The position numbers and the translations under genes were made by a program. Shown here one piece after another: positions 34,658 through 43,126 of a DNA stretch of 64,000 bases. This stretch comes from Paraburkholderia youngii (GTDB lineage Bacteria; Pseudomonadota; Gammaproteobacteria; Burkholderiales; Burkholderiaceae), in NCBI RefSeq assembly GCF_013366925.1, contig NZ_JAALDK010000001.1:2177089-2241088 (forward strand), in the 5' to 3' direction. The notes under the pieces were generated by a model. That model worked only from the letters and a program-made list of their open reading frames with translations, made no database searches and was not told the DNA's origin. Position 1 is the first letter of the stretch. Every line of letters begins with the position of its first letter.

Positions 34658-35548
34658 TCACAACGCCAGCACCGTCACGCCCACTTCCATCCGATGCGCG
34701 CCGCCGCCGAGAATCGTCCCGCGCAGCAACGACACATCGCTGTAATCGCGCCCGATCGCGAGCGTCACATGATCGAGATCGGCGAGCACGTCATTGGTCG
34801 GATCGAGATCGATCCAGCCGCTGGCCGGACAATGCACCGACACCCACGCGTGCGAAGCATCCGCGCCAATCAGACGCGGATGGCCCGGCGGCGGATCGTT
34901 GCGCAGATAGCCGCTGACGTAGCGCGCGGGCAAACCGAGCGAGCGCAGGCAGCCGATCATCACCTGCGCGAAATCCTGGCACACGCCGCTCTTCAGTTCG
35001 AATGCGCGTTCGGCCGGCGTATCAAACAGCGTCGCCGACGGCTTGTACGCGAAGTCCTCGTGAATGCGATGCATCAGATCGATCGCACCTACAACTAGCG
35101 GCCGGCCGGGAGTGAAGCTCGGCAACGCATAGGCGCGCAAAGAAGGTCGCAGCGCGATATTGGGCGACGCGAAGCAATACTCCGCCTCTGGACGGAACGC
35201 GCCGCCCACGCGAAACCGTAGCGCCTCGGCCACCGTCTCCCAAGGCGGCGTGGCCTCGGCGTCGAGGTCGGTCCAGCGCGGCGTCAGCGCCACCGTGGTC
35301 TCGCTGACGAGTTGCAGACGCTCGTGCGGTGTATCGAGCGCGAAATACAGCACGTCGTTGCCGAACGCGTCGATGCGGCTATGCCTATACGACGGCTCCG
35401 GCTCGATCCGCTCGCTGCGCGAGATCACGCGCTGCCACGGACACGCGAGCGGCCGGATCGTCGCCAGATGCTGCGCGGTTTCGACATACGTCGAGTAATG
35501 GTAGGTAGTGCGATGCGAAACCGACAGCACCGTCGACGCGTGCTTCAT
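34658..35548 (-). CDS. Transglutaminase-like cysteine peptidase (cluster B)
   Basis: 296-aa bacterial transglutaminase-like protein: N-terminal beta domain (VLSVSHRTTYHYSTYVETAQ) and papain-fold core. Triad: Cys in LKSGVCQDFAQVM, His in ADASHAWVSVH, Asp in WIDLDPTND. It starts at the ATG at 35548 in an ATGA overlap with the stop of the fused ATP-grasp/alpha-E gene, so it is translationally coupled; a GTG two codons earlier is also open. Paralogue of the cluster A copy at 9256-10056. A cytoplasmic peptidase or amidase of the system is the likely role. Confidence 0.92.
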   Translation of the reverse strand: MKHASTVLSVSHRTTYHYSTYVETAQHLATIRPLACPWQRVISRSERIEPEPSYRHSRIDAFGNDVLYFALDTPHERLQLVSETTVALTPRWTDLDAEATPPWETVAEALRFRVGGAFRPEAEYCFASPNIALRPSLRAYALPSFTPGRPLVVGAIDLMHRIHEDFAYKPSATLFDTPAERAFELKSGVCQDFAQVMIGCLRSLGLPARYVSGYLRNDPPPGHPRLIGADASHAWVSVHCPASGWIDLDPTNDVLADLDHVTLAIGRDYSDVSLLRGTILGGGAHRMEVGVTVLAL

Positions 35549-38175
35549 ACCCACACCTGCGAGGCGACCGTGGTCGCGTGACTGAAATAGCGCGCGCTGA
35601 TTTCATGCGCGGCCGCATTGGCGAAGCCGCCGATCTGATCGCACAGCGCAATCAGCTTGCCATACGAGCCGTGTTCGTCGACCTCGCACAGCGATCCCAG
35701 CGACGGCAGCATCTCGACCGGCGGCAGCAACTCCGCGAACGGCCGATGCCGCACGCTGCCCGCCGCGACGGCGATCTCGTCGAGCTTGTTGCGCAGCCGC
35801 TCGTACACGCCGTAAATGCCGCGCGGATTGTGCGGTTCGATGACGAGCAGATCGAGCAGCGCGGGCACTTCGAAACGGCCCGGGTACAGCGAGCGATACG
35901 TGAGCGTGCTGTCGAACATCTGCAGCAGCAGATCGAAGCCGGCCGGCGTCGCGAGTTGGCCGTTCGCGGCGACGCCGCGCATGAACGCGGCCATCGTCGC
36001 GACGCGTTCGATATGACGCCCGACGAACAGCAGCCGCCACGCTTCATCGCGCGTCATGCGGTCGCCCTGCGCGCCGCTGATCGCCGACAGTTGCACCGAC
36101 AGATGTTCGAGCGCGTTCGCGAGCGTCACGCGATCGTAGCGATCGAACGCACTGCCGGTGCTCGTGGCGCCCGCGCCGCCGTTGCCTGCGCCCACGGCAG
36201 GCAGCAACACCTGCAACGCATCCTGAAAGTCGTTGCGCGCCGCGAGGATCATGCGCCAATGATCATTCGACAACCGCCCGCGCACCTCGCCGTTCGCGCG
36301 CGCCTGGCAGTTGAGGTTCTGGCTGATGCTGACACTGCCCGCGCTCTCGCCGAGATTCGCGACGAGCGCACGCTCGAAGGTCTGCGGCGAGGCCGGCCCG
36401 TGCGGCGACGCCAGGTCGCCAGGCTGCACGAGGCCGCACCATGTCGCGAGTTCGACCAGCGTCGCGAACATCGCGTCGGCGTCGTTGCCTTCGAGCGAGC
36501 CGAGAATCAGCCGCAGCAACCGCACATTGTTTTCCGCGCGCTCGCCGTAGCGGCCCGCCCAGAACAGGTTCTCGGCGGCGCGGCTCGATACCGTGCGACG
36601 CTTGCGCGTGAGGTCGGCGGGCTGCATCGGCGAAGGCAGCAGCGTGAACGTAGAGCTTGGCTGGCTCGACAGCACCCAGGTATCTACGCTGCTGCCGCCA
36701 TGCTGCATCGATACCGTGGTCTGACGCTCGGCGGCCATGCGGGTGAAGCCGCCCGGCATCACGTGCCAGCCCCCGTCGACGTCGGCGATCGCATAGACGC
36801 GCAGCACCGACGGCCGCCCGCCGATCGTGCCCTCCTCGTAGCGCGGCGTGCAGGAAAAGCGCTGCTCCTGCTGGATCGTGAACGCGTCGGGCAACGCGTC
36901 GATACGCTCGCGCCATGCCGCGAGCGGCTGTCGGCCCCGTTCGATGCCGGGCGGCGCATCGCGTCCCGCGAGCGGCCAGGTCGGCACGATGAACGCGTCG
37001 TCCAGATGCGCGAACGCATGCTCGCGCGCGGCCTGTTCGCCGCACCACCAGGTCGGCACGCCGGGCAGCAGCAGCTCTTCGCCGAGCAACGCTTCGGCGA
37101 TACCGGGCATGAAACCGTGCAACGCCGGCGACTCGGCGAACCCCGAGCCCGGCACGTTCGACACGATCACGTTGCCCGCGCGCATCACCTGCAACAGCCC
37201 GGGCACGCCGATCGTCGAATCGGCGCGCAGCTCGACCGGGTCGCAGAACGCGTCGTCGAGACGGCGCAGCACGACGTGCACGCGTTCGAGGCCTGCCAGG
37301 GTCTTCAGATAGAGCCGGTCGCCGCGCACGGTCAGATCCTTGCCTTCGACCAGCGTGACGCCGAGATAGCGCGCGAGAAACACATGCTCGAAATAGGTTT
37401 CGCTGTACGGCCCCGGCGTGAGCAGCGCGATATGCGGTGAAGCGTCGGCGCTTTCCTCGTCGCGCATCGTCGCTTGCGCGGCCTGCACGAGCGTCGCGAT
37501 CAGTTGCGAATAGAGCGGCGCAAGCCGGCTCACGCGCAGCGAGCGGAACGGCTCGGCGAGCAGCGTCGACACGATCAGGCGGTTTTCGAGCGCGTAGCCG
37601 AGACCGGACGGCGCCTCGGTGCGATGCGCGATCACGCTCCACTCGCCGCCCGGCGTGCGCGCGAGATCGAGCGCGACGACCTGCAGATACTGGCCACCGG
37701 CCGGCGTGAAGCCCTTCACCGAACGCAGATAGCCGGGATGGCCGAACACCAGCGCGGGCGGCAGTTGTCCATGTTCGAGCAGCGTCCGCGGTCCGTAGAT
37801 ATCGGCGACGATCGCGTTGAGCAGACGCGCGCGCTGCGCGACGCCGCGCTCGAGCTGCGCCCACTCGGCCTCGCTGATCAGGAACGGCAGCAGGTCGAGC
37901 GCCCAGGGCCGCGACTTGCCGTTGTCCGCGTAGACGTTGTAGCTGATGTCGTTATCGCGGATCTGCTGCGCGATCGACGCGTGATGGTCCGCGAGCCGCG
38001 CCACGCCGTCCTCGTCGAGCAGCGCGAAGAACTGCCGCCACGGCTCGCGCAGCGCGCCCGACGCGTCGCGCAGCTCGTCCCAATGTCCGTCATGACCCGG
38101 CAGCAACCGCAATAGGGACGAAGCGTCCGCCGGCATCGCGGACGCTTCGAAGGGCAAGGTCGATTGAAAGGCCAA
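35545..38175 (-). CDS. Fused circularly permuted ATP-grasp ligase / alpha-E protein (cluster B)
   Basis: 876-aa two-domain protein. Residues about 20-510 are the circularly permuted ATP-grasp ligase: ALLTPGPYSETYFEHVFLAR, LVEGKDLTVRGDRLYLKTLA, VSNVPGSGFAESPALHGFMP and the end motif GGSSVDTWVLSS. Residues about 540-870 are the alpha-E domain: VSSRAAENLFWAGRYGERAE. In cluster A these are two genes. The start shown is TTG; an ATG 13 codons later (38136) is an alternative. It begins 29 bases after the DUF2126 stop. Predicted to condense a carboxylate with an amine using ATP; product unknown. Confidence 0.92.
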   Translation of the reverse strand: MAFQSTLPFEASAMPADASSLLRLLPGHDGHWDELRDASGALREPWRQFFALLDEDGVARLADHHASIAQQIRDNDISYNVYADNGKSRPWALDLLPFLISEAEWAQLERGVAQRARLLNAIVADIYGPRTLLEHGQLPPALVFGHPGYLRSVKGFTPAGGQYLQVVALDLARTPGGEWSVIAHRTEAPSGLGYALENRLIVSTLLAEPFRSLRVSRLAPLYSQLIATLVQAAQATMRDEESADASPHIALLTPGPYSETYFEHVFLARYLGVTLVEGKDLTVRGDRLYLKTLAGLERVHVVLRRLDDAFCDPVELRADSTIGVPGLLQVMRAGNVIVSNVPGSGFAESPALHGFMPGIAEALLGEELLLPGVPTWWCGEQAAREHAFAHLDDAFIVPTWPLAGRDAPPGIERGRQPLAAWRERIDALPDAFTIQQEQRFSCTPRYEEGTIGGRPSVLRVYAIADVDGGWHVMPGGFTRMAAERQTTVSMQHGGSSVDTWVLSSQPSSTFTLLPSPMQPADLTRKRRTVSSRAAENLFWAGRYGERAENNVRLLRLILGSLEGNDADAMFATLVELATWCGLVQPGDLASPHGPASPQTFERALVANLGESAGSVSISQNLNCQARANGEVRGRLSNDHWRMILAARNDFQDALQVLLPAVGAGNGGAGATSTGSAFDRYDRVTLANALEHLSVQLSAISGAQGDRMTRDEAWRLLFVGRHIERVATMAAFMRGVAANGQLATPAGFDLLLQMFDSTLTYRSLYPGRFEVPALLDLLVIEPHNPRGIYGVYERLRNKLDEIAVAAGSVRHRPFAELLPPVEMLPSLGSLCEVDEHGSYGKLIALCDQIGGFANAAAHEISARYFSHATTVASQVWV

Positions 38176-38204
38176 GGTCGTGTGATGTCAGCGATGCGTG
38201 TTGT

Positions 38205-41200
38205 TCAACTGTGGCGCAGATCGAGCGTGAAGGGAAACTCGAGGCTGCGTTGCGGTCGGCCCACGGCGAGCGGTCCCGGCGTATGACCCGACGCGAAGAA
38301 ACGCGCGCGCCGCCGGCTTTCCGCCTCGTAGGCGTTGACCGGGAAGGTCTGATAGTTGCGCCCGCCCGGATGAGCGACATGATACTGGCATCCGCCGAGT
38401 GAGCGGCCGCTCCAGGTGTCGACGAGGTCGAACGTGAGCGGCGCGTGCACGCCGATCGTCGGATGCAGCGCCGATGATTGCGCCCAAGCGCGAAAACGCA
38501 CGCCGGCCACGTACTCGCTGACGCGGCCGGTCGGTTGCAGCGGCGCCGGCACGCCGTTGACGCTCAGCACGTGACGATTGCCGTTCAACCCGAGCGCGCG
38601 CACCTCGAGCCGCTCGACCGACGAATCGACATAGCGCACCGTGCCGCCGGGGGAGCCCTCCTCGCCCATCACGTGCCACGGTTCGAGCGCGTTGCGGATC
38701 GTCAGGTCGATGCCGCTCAGCGTCATCTCGCCGACGAGCGGAAAGCGGAATTCGAAGTGCGGCGCGAACCACGCGCTATCGAAGGCGAAGCCCGCTTCGC
38801 CGAGTTCGGCGAGCACGTCGTCGAAATCCATCCTTACGAAGGTGCCGAGCAGGAAGCGGTCGTGCAGCTCGGTGCCCCAACGCGTGAGCCGCCGCGTGTA
38901 CGGCATGCGCCAGAATCGCGCGACCAGTGCGCGCAGCAGCAATTGCTGCACCAGACTCATGCGCGCGTGCGGCGGCATCTCGAAGGCGCGCAGTTCCAGC
39001 AGACCGAGGCGGCCTGCGGGTCCGTCGGGCGAATACAGCTTGTCGATGCAGAACTCGGCGCGGTGCGTGTTGCCGGTCACGTCGATCAGGATGTTGCGCA
39101 GCGCGCGATCGATCATCCACGGCGGCAGGTTGCCGCTATCGCGGCCGCCGAGCAGATCGACCTGCCGTTGCAACTCGGCAAACGCGATTTCGAGTTCGTA
39201 GACCTGGTCGTTGCGCGCTTCGTCGACGCGCGGTGCCTGGCTCGTCGGTCCGATGAACAGCCCCGAAAACAGATACGACAGCGACGGATGGTTGTGCCAG
39301 TACGCGATCAGGCTCGCGAGCAGGTCGGGCCGCCGCAGGAACGGGCTGTCGGCCGGCGTCGCGCCGCCGAGCACGAAGTGATTGCCGCCGCCGGTGCCGG
39401 TGTGGCGCCCGTCGAGCATGAACTTCTCGCTGCTCAGATAGCTGTGCGCGGCCGACTGATACAGGTACTCGGTGTGATCGACGAGCTCGTCCCAGTTCGC
39501 GGCCGGATGAATGTTGACTTCGATCACGCCGGGGTCCGGCGTCACCTGCAGCACCTTCAGGCGCGGATCGCGCGGCGGCGGATAGCCTTCGAGCACGATC
39601 TGCATCTTCAGCTCCCCGGCCGTCGCTTCGACCGCGGCAAGCAGGTCGAGATAGTCGTCGAGATCGGTCAGCGGCGGCATGAACACGTGCAGCAGCGTGC
39701 GGCCGCTGCCGAAGGAATCGGCTTCGGCTTTCGGGCCGGCCGCGCGCTTCGGGTCGCGCGCTTCGACGCACACCGCGGTGCGCAGCGTGTCCTTCGACGA
39801 TTCGCCACGCGCCGGCAGCGCTTCGTCATGGCGCGGCGGCGCATACGCGAGCACGCCGCCTTGCGGCATGCCGCTCAACAGATCGGCCGCCGACAGCGAC
39901 AGCGCGGCCGCCTGCCGCGCGCTGGTCTGTTCCTCGGCGATCTGCCGGCTCTCGCGCCCGCCTTCGTACTGCACGCGCAACTGCGCGGCCGTGCGCAACG
40001 GCTGCGGCGGCGCGAACGGATCGTGCGCGTGCTGATACGGATAGTCGGTCTTCGACACCCACGGCAGCGAATCGAGCGGCAGCCGGTAGCCCATCGGTGA
40101 ATCGCCGGGGATCAGATACATGCGTTCGTCGCGGAAGAACCAGCGGCCCGTGATCCACTTCGGCCCGATGCCCGGCGCGCCGCGCTCGCGGCCGAGCGGC
40201 AACACGTAGCCGGCCGGACTCGCGAGCCCGGCGTCGAACACGCGCCGCAGCCGCACGCGTTCGAGCTCGTCGTCGAGGCGCGCGTCGAATGGATCGACGT
40301 TGACCGGCAGGCGACGCTCGCGCCACAGGTAGTACCAGGTGTCCTCGTAGCCGGGCTGGATGCAGTCCGCGTCGAGCGACAGCTTCGCCGCCAGATGCGC
40401 GATGAACCGTTGCGCGTCGCCGGCCGTGTAGCGGCCAGGCTCCCGTTCATCGGCGAACAAGGCCGGGTTGCGCCAGCATGGTTCGCCGTCGGCGCGCCAG
40501 TACAGCGACATCGCCCAGCGCGGCAGTTGCTCGCCCGGATACCACTTGCCCTGGCCGATATGCAGGAAGCCGTTCGCGCCGTAGCGCTCGCGCAATCGGT
40601 CCATCAGCGCGACCGCGTAGCCGCGCTTGGTGGGTCCAAGCGCGTCGGTGTTCCATTCGGCGGCATCGCGATCGCGCACCGACACGAAGGTCGGCTCGCC
40701 GCCCATCGTCAGTCGCACATCCATGTCGGTGAGTTCATAGTCGACCCGCGCGCCCATCTTCAGCACGTCGTGCCAAGCGGCTTCGCTGTACGGCTTCGTG
40801 ACGCGCGGCGACTCCAGCACGCGTTCGATCGACATCGTGTGTCCGAATTCGACCTCGCATTCGTCGACCGCGCCCGAGATCGGCGCCGCGCTGCCCGGCT
40901 CCGGCGTGCAGGCAACCGGAATATGGCCTTCGCCGGCGAGCAGCCCCGAGGTCGGATCGAGCCCGATCCAGCCCGCGCCCGGCAGATAGACCTCGCACCA
41001 CGCGTGCAGGTCGGTGAAGTCGACCTCGGTGCCGCTCGGGCCGTCGATCGATTTGACGTCGGGCGCGAGCTGCAGCAGATAGCCGGACACGAAGCGCGCC
41101 GCGAAGCCCAGTTGCCGCAGCGTCTCGACGAGCAGCCAGCCCGTATCGCGGCACGAGCCCGACGCGTTGACCAGGGTTTCCTCGGGCGACTGAACGCCCG

Positions 41201-41615
41201 GCTCCATCCGGATCAGATAGCGAATTTCGCGTTGCAGCCGCTGGTTCAGCGCCACCAGGAAGTTCGCGGTGCCGGCCGGCGCGCGGTCGATGCTCGCGAC
41301 GAACTCGGCGAAGCGCGGCGTCATCGGCCGTTTCACGCAGTAGGGCGCGAGTTCGGCTGCGAGTTCCGGCGCGTAGTCGAACGGAAACCGCTCGGCCGAT
41401 GGTTCCAGAAAAAAGTCGAACGGGTTGTAGACGGCCATCTCGGCGACCAGATCGACGCTCACCTTGAACTCGCGCGTCTGCTCGGGAAACACCAGCCGCG
41501 CCTGATAGTTGGCGAACGCGTCCTGCTGCCAGTTGATGAAGTGTCTCGCGGGTTCGATGCGCATCGAGTACGACAGAATCGGCGTACGGCAATGCGGCGC
41601 GGGCCGCAGCCTCAC
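38205..41615 (-). CDS. Transglutaminase / DUF2126 protein, N-terminus out of frame
   Basis: 1136-aa readable part of a large transglutaminase-DUF2126 protein, first gene of cluster B. The transglutaminase core has Cys in ASGSCRDTGWLLVE, His in DFTDLHAWCEVY and Asp in WIGLDPTSGLL. DUF2126 fills about 300-1130 (LTMGGEPTFVSVRDRDAAEW, WYPGEQLPRWAMSLYWRADG, LDGRHTGTGGGNHFVLGGAT). The frame opens only at a GTG coding for VRLRPAPHCRTP. The family's first 30 residues (SIRVAL..VTHYRYDRLVTL) are encoded upstream but need a frame change near 41661-41664. Either the gene is mutated, the sequence has an indel error, or translation begins internally. Confidence 0.88.
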   Translation of the reverse strand: MRLRPAPHCRTPILSYSMRIEPARHFINWQQDAFANYQARLVFPEQTREFKVSVDLVAEMAVYNPFDFFLEPSAERFPFDYAPELAAELAPYCVKRPMTPRFAEFVASIDRAPAGTANFLVALNQRLQREIRYLIRMEPGVQSPEETLVNASGSCRDTGWLLVETLRQLGFAARFVSGYLLQLAPDVKSIDGPSGTEVDFTDLHAWCEVYLPGAGWIGLDPTSGLLAGEGHIPVACTPEPGSAAPISGAVDECEVEFGHTMSIERVLESPRVTKPYSEAAWHDVLKMGARVDYELTDMDVRLTMGGEPTFVSVRDRDAAEWNTDALGPTKRGYAVALMDRLRERYGANGFLHIGQGKWYPGEQLPRWAMSLYWRADGEPCWRNPALFADEREPGRYTAGDAQRFIAHLAAKLSLDADCIQPGYEDTWYYLWRERRLPVNVDPFDARLDDELERVRLRRVFDAGLASPAGYVLPLGRERGAPGIGPKWITGRWFFRDERMYLIPGDSPMGYRLPLDSLPWVSKTDYPYQHAHDPFAPPQPLRTAAQLRVQYEGGRESRQIAEEQTSARQAAALSLSAADLLSGMPQGGVLAYAPPRHDEALPARGESSKDTLRTAVCVEARDPKRAAGPKAEADSFGSGRTLLHVFMPPLTDLDDYLDLLAAVEATAGELKMQIVLEGYPPPRDPRLKVLQVTPDPGVIEVNIHPAANWDELVDHTEYLYQSAAHSYLSSEKFMLDGRHTGTGGGNHFVLGGATPADSPFLRRPDLLASLIAYWHNHPSLSYLFSGLFIGPTSQAPRVDEARNDQVYELEIAFAELQRQVDLLGGRDSGNLPPWMIDRALRNILIDVTGNTHRAEFCIDKLYSPDGPAGRLGLLELRAFEMPPHARMSLVQQLLLRALVARFWRMPYTRRLTRWGTELHDRFLLGTFVRMDFDDVLAELGEAGFAFDSAWFAPHFEFRFPLVGEMTLSGIDLTIRNALEPWHVMGEEGSPGGTVRYVDSSVERLEVRALGLNGNRHVLSVNGVPAPLQPTGRVSEYVAGVRFRAWAQSSALHPTIGVHAPLTFDLVDTWSGRSLGGCQYHVAHPGGRNYQTFPVNAYEAESRRRARFFASGHTPGPLAVGRPQRSLEFPFTLDLRHS

Positions 41616-41660
41616 GACCTGGGGCGACAGCGTAACCAGTCTGTCGTAGCGGTAATGAGT

Positions 41661-41685
41661 AACGCAAGGCGACGCGTATGGACAC
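41661..41685 (-). other. Original start and frameshift site of the DUF2126 gene
   Basis: A GTG at 41685, preceded by GAGGAG with six-base spacing, opens a frame reading SIRVAL, the normal N-terminus of this family. The expected next residues (about two, then VTHYRYDRLVTLSPQVV) appear only in another frame. A single base sits where six are expected between the codons for Leu and Val-Thr, consistent with loss of five bases (or two, modulo three). Confidence 0.75.
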
Positions 41686-41722
41686 TCCGGACTCCTCGAC
41701 GAAAGGTGCAGCCCGCCAAAAA

Positions 41723-41738
41723 AGCAAGCTCTATGCCG
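41723..41738 (-). promoter_or_regulatory. Sigma-54 promoter of cluster B (minus arm)
   Basis: On the minus strand CGGCATAGAGCTTGCT has GG-N10-GC spacing with GGCA and TTGC halves. Transcription would start near 41712, 27 bases before the GTG of the DUF2126 gene. The shared NtrC-like box lies about 130 bases upstream. Confidence 0.72.
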
Positions 41739-41833
41739 TTGTTGGACAAAACCCGCGTGAATCGTTTGGTGTTGCCTGAATTGCGTGTGCGTTTTGCGTA
41801 TCTGTTGTCTTGCCGTTGGGCTACGTCGGACCG

Positions 41834-41850
41834 TGCACCAAAGCGGCGCA
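41834..41850. promoter_or_regulatory. NtrC-like enhancer box shared by cluster B arms
   Basis: TGCACCAAAGCGGCGCA matches the NtrC consensus TGCACC-N5-GGTGCA at 11 of 12 defined positions. It lies between two divergent sigma-54 promoters, about 130 bases from the minus start and about 92 from the plus start, both good enhancer distances. It is identical at 14 of 17 positions to the box before cluster A. Confidence 0.68.
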
Positions 41851-41878
41851 GCACCGATGCACGATCATGACCGTACTG

Positions 41879-41895
41879 TGCGTTAAAGCGGTGAC
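41879..41895. promoter_or_regulatory. Second, weaker NtrC-like half-box
   Basis: TGCGTTAAAGCGGTGAC keeps TGC, the AAAGC spacer and GGTG of the neighbouring box in the same phase, 45 bases away. NtrC enhancers commonly come in pairs; this copy is degenerate, so confidence is limited. Confidence 0.4.
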
Positions 41896-41908
41896 GTCTG
41901 GCAATCGC

Positions 41909-41924
41909 GGCATGAAGATTGCGA
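41909..41924 (+). promoter_or_regulatory. Sigma-54 promoter of the zinc metallopeptidase gene
   Basis: CGGCATGAAGATTGCG (41908-41923) has GG at 41909-41910 and GC at 41921-41922, the exact N10 spacing, with GGCAT and TTGC halves as in the other two promoters. Transcription would start near 41934, 38 bases before the metallopeptidase ATG. Confidence 0.7.
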
Positions 41925-41971
41925 TCGTTCGTCACCGCAACCGACATCGCACTAATCACAAGGCCGGCCCG

Positions 41972-43072
41972 ATGAAAACCTTCCACTGCAATCGCTGCGC
42001 GCAATTGTTGTTCTACGAGAACGTCCGCTGCGAGCGCTGCGAGTCGCTGCTCGGCTATCTCCCCGAACTGCGCGAAATCAGCGCGTTCGAAGACGCCGGC
42101 GACGGCCGCTGGCGCAGCCTGCATCCGGAGGCCAACGGCGCGCTGTTCCGGCAATGCCACAACTACGCGGTCGAAAACGTCTGCAACTGGATGATCCCCG
42201 CCGATTCGCCCGATACGCTGTGCCGCGCCTGTCAGTTGACTCGCACGATTCCGAACCTGAGCGAACCGGAAAACCGGCTCTACTGGTACCGGCTCGAAGT
42301 CGCGAAACGGCGCCTGCTGTACACACTGGGCGAACTCGGCCTCGATGTGCAATCGCGCGACGCGGACCCCGAGCGCGGTCTCGCCTTCGAATTTCTCGCC
42401 GACGGCGGCGATGGCGAGCCGGTGATGACCGGTCACGACAACGGGCTGATCACGCTGAACATCGCCGAGGCCGACGACGCGCATCGCGAGAAAGTGCGCA
42501 CCGCGATGGGCGAGCCGTACCGCACGCTGCTCGGCCACTTCCGCCACGAGACCGGCCACTACTTCTTCAGCCAGCTGATCGAAAACGAGCCGCGCTGGCT
42601 CGAACCGTTTCGCAAGCTGTTCGGCGACGAGCAGGCCGACTACGGCGAAGCGCTGAACGACTACTATCGCGACGGTGCGCCGGCCGACTGGCAGGCGTCG
42701 TACATCAGCGCGTACGCAACGATGCATCCGTGGGAAGACTGGGCGGAGACGTGGGCGCACTATCTGCTGATCGTCGATGTGCTCGATACCTCGACGTCGT
42801 ACGGACTCGCGCTGCTGCCCGACGATCCGAGCGAGCCGACGCTGACCGACCGCACGCCGGTCGAGGATGCGAGCTTCGGCAATCTGATGAAGCGCTGGTT
42901 TCCACTCACGTACGCGCTGAACAGCCTGAACCGCAGTCTGGGCATGCCCGACGGCTATCCGTTCACGCTCGCCGCGCCGGTGGTCGACAAGCTGCGCTTC
43001 GTGCATCGGGTGATCGCGGCGGCGGGCGGCAAGCGCGACAACCGGAGCGACCGCGAGCACATGAGCGCATAA
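41972..43072 (+). CDS. Zinc-binding metallopeptidase with zinc-ribbon N-terminus
   Basis: 366-aa protein of the putative zinc-binding metallopeptidase family. The N-terminal zinc ribbon has Cys6-x2-Cys9 and Cys20-x2-Cys23; a second Cys set is at 62, 71, 84 and 87 (CRAC). The catalytic HETGH is at residues 192-196 in GHFRHETGHYFF; a downstream AETWAHYLL supplies a further candidate ligand. The start MKTFHCNRC at 41972 fits the family. It is divergent from the DUF2126 gene across a shared sigma-54/NtrC region, so it belongs to the same system. It is predicted to cleave peptides, perhaps the cluster's product. Confidence 0.92.
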   Translation: MKTFHCNRCAQLLFYENVRCERCESLLGYLPELREISAFEDAGDGRWRSLHPEANGALFRQCHNYAVENVCNWMIPADSPDTLCRACQLTRTIPNLSEPENRLYWYRLEVAKRRLLYTLGELGLDVQSRDADPERGLAFEFLADGGDGEPVMTGHDNGLITLNIAEADDAHREKVRTAMGEPYRTLLGHFRHETGHYFFSQLIENEPRWLEPFRKLFGDEQADYGEALNDYYRDGAPADWQASYISAYATMHPWEDWAETWAHYLLIVDVLDTSTSYGLALLPDDPSEPTLTDRTPVEDASFGNLMKRWFPLTYALNSLNRSLGMPDGYPFTLAAPVVDKLRFVHRVIAAAGGKRDNRSDREHMSA

Positions 43073-43075
43073 AAG

Positions 43076-43108
43076 AGCCCGCTGGCGGATCAACCGGCAG
43101 CGGGCTTT
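43076..43108 (+). terminator. Bidirectional terminator between convergent genes
   Basis: AGCCCGCTG and CAGCGGGCT form a 9-bp stem; AAAA precedes and TTT follows, so it can serve both the metallopeptidase gene and the convergent DUF3443 gene. Confidence 0.8.
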
Positions 43109-43126
43109 CATCACACGGTCATCGCT

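Noticed and set aside
35578..37440. 620-codon plus-strand frame antisense to the fused ATP-grasp/alpha-E gene
   Set aside because: Antisense shadow rich in Arg and His; no recognisable domain.
41771..41792. Additional sigma-54-like sequence TTGGTGTTGCCTGAATTGC in cluster B
   Set aside because: GG to GC spacing is 13 rather than 10, so it does not fit the strict sigma-54 geometry; the two flanking promoters do.
40395..41870. 491-codon plus-strand frame through the DUF2126 gene and its promoter region
   Set aside because: Composition typical of a GC-rich antisense frame; it also crosses the enhancer region, and the minus strand encodes conserved DUF2126 motifs.
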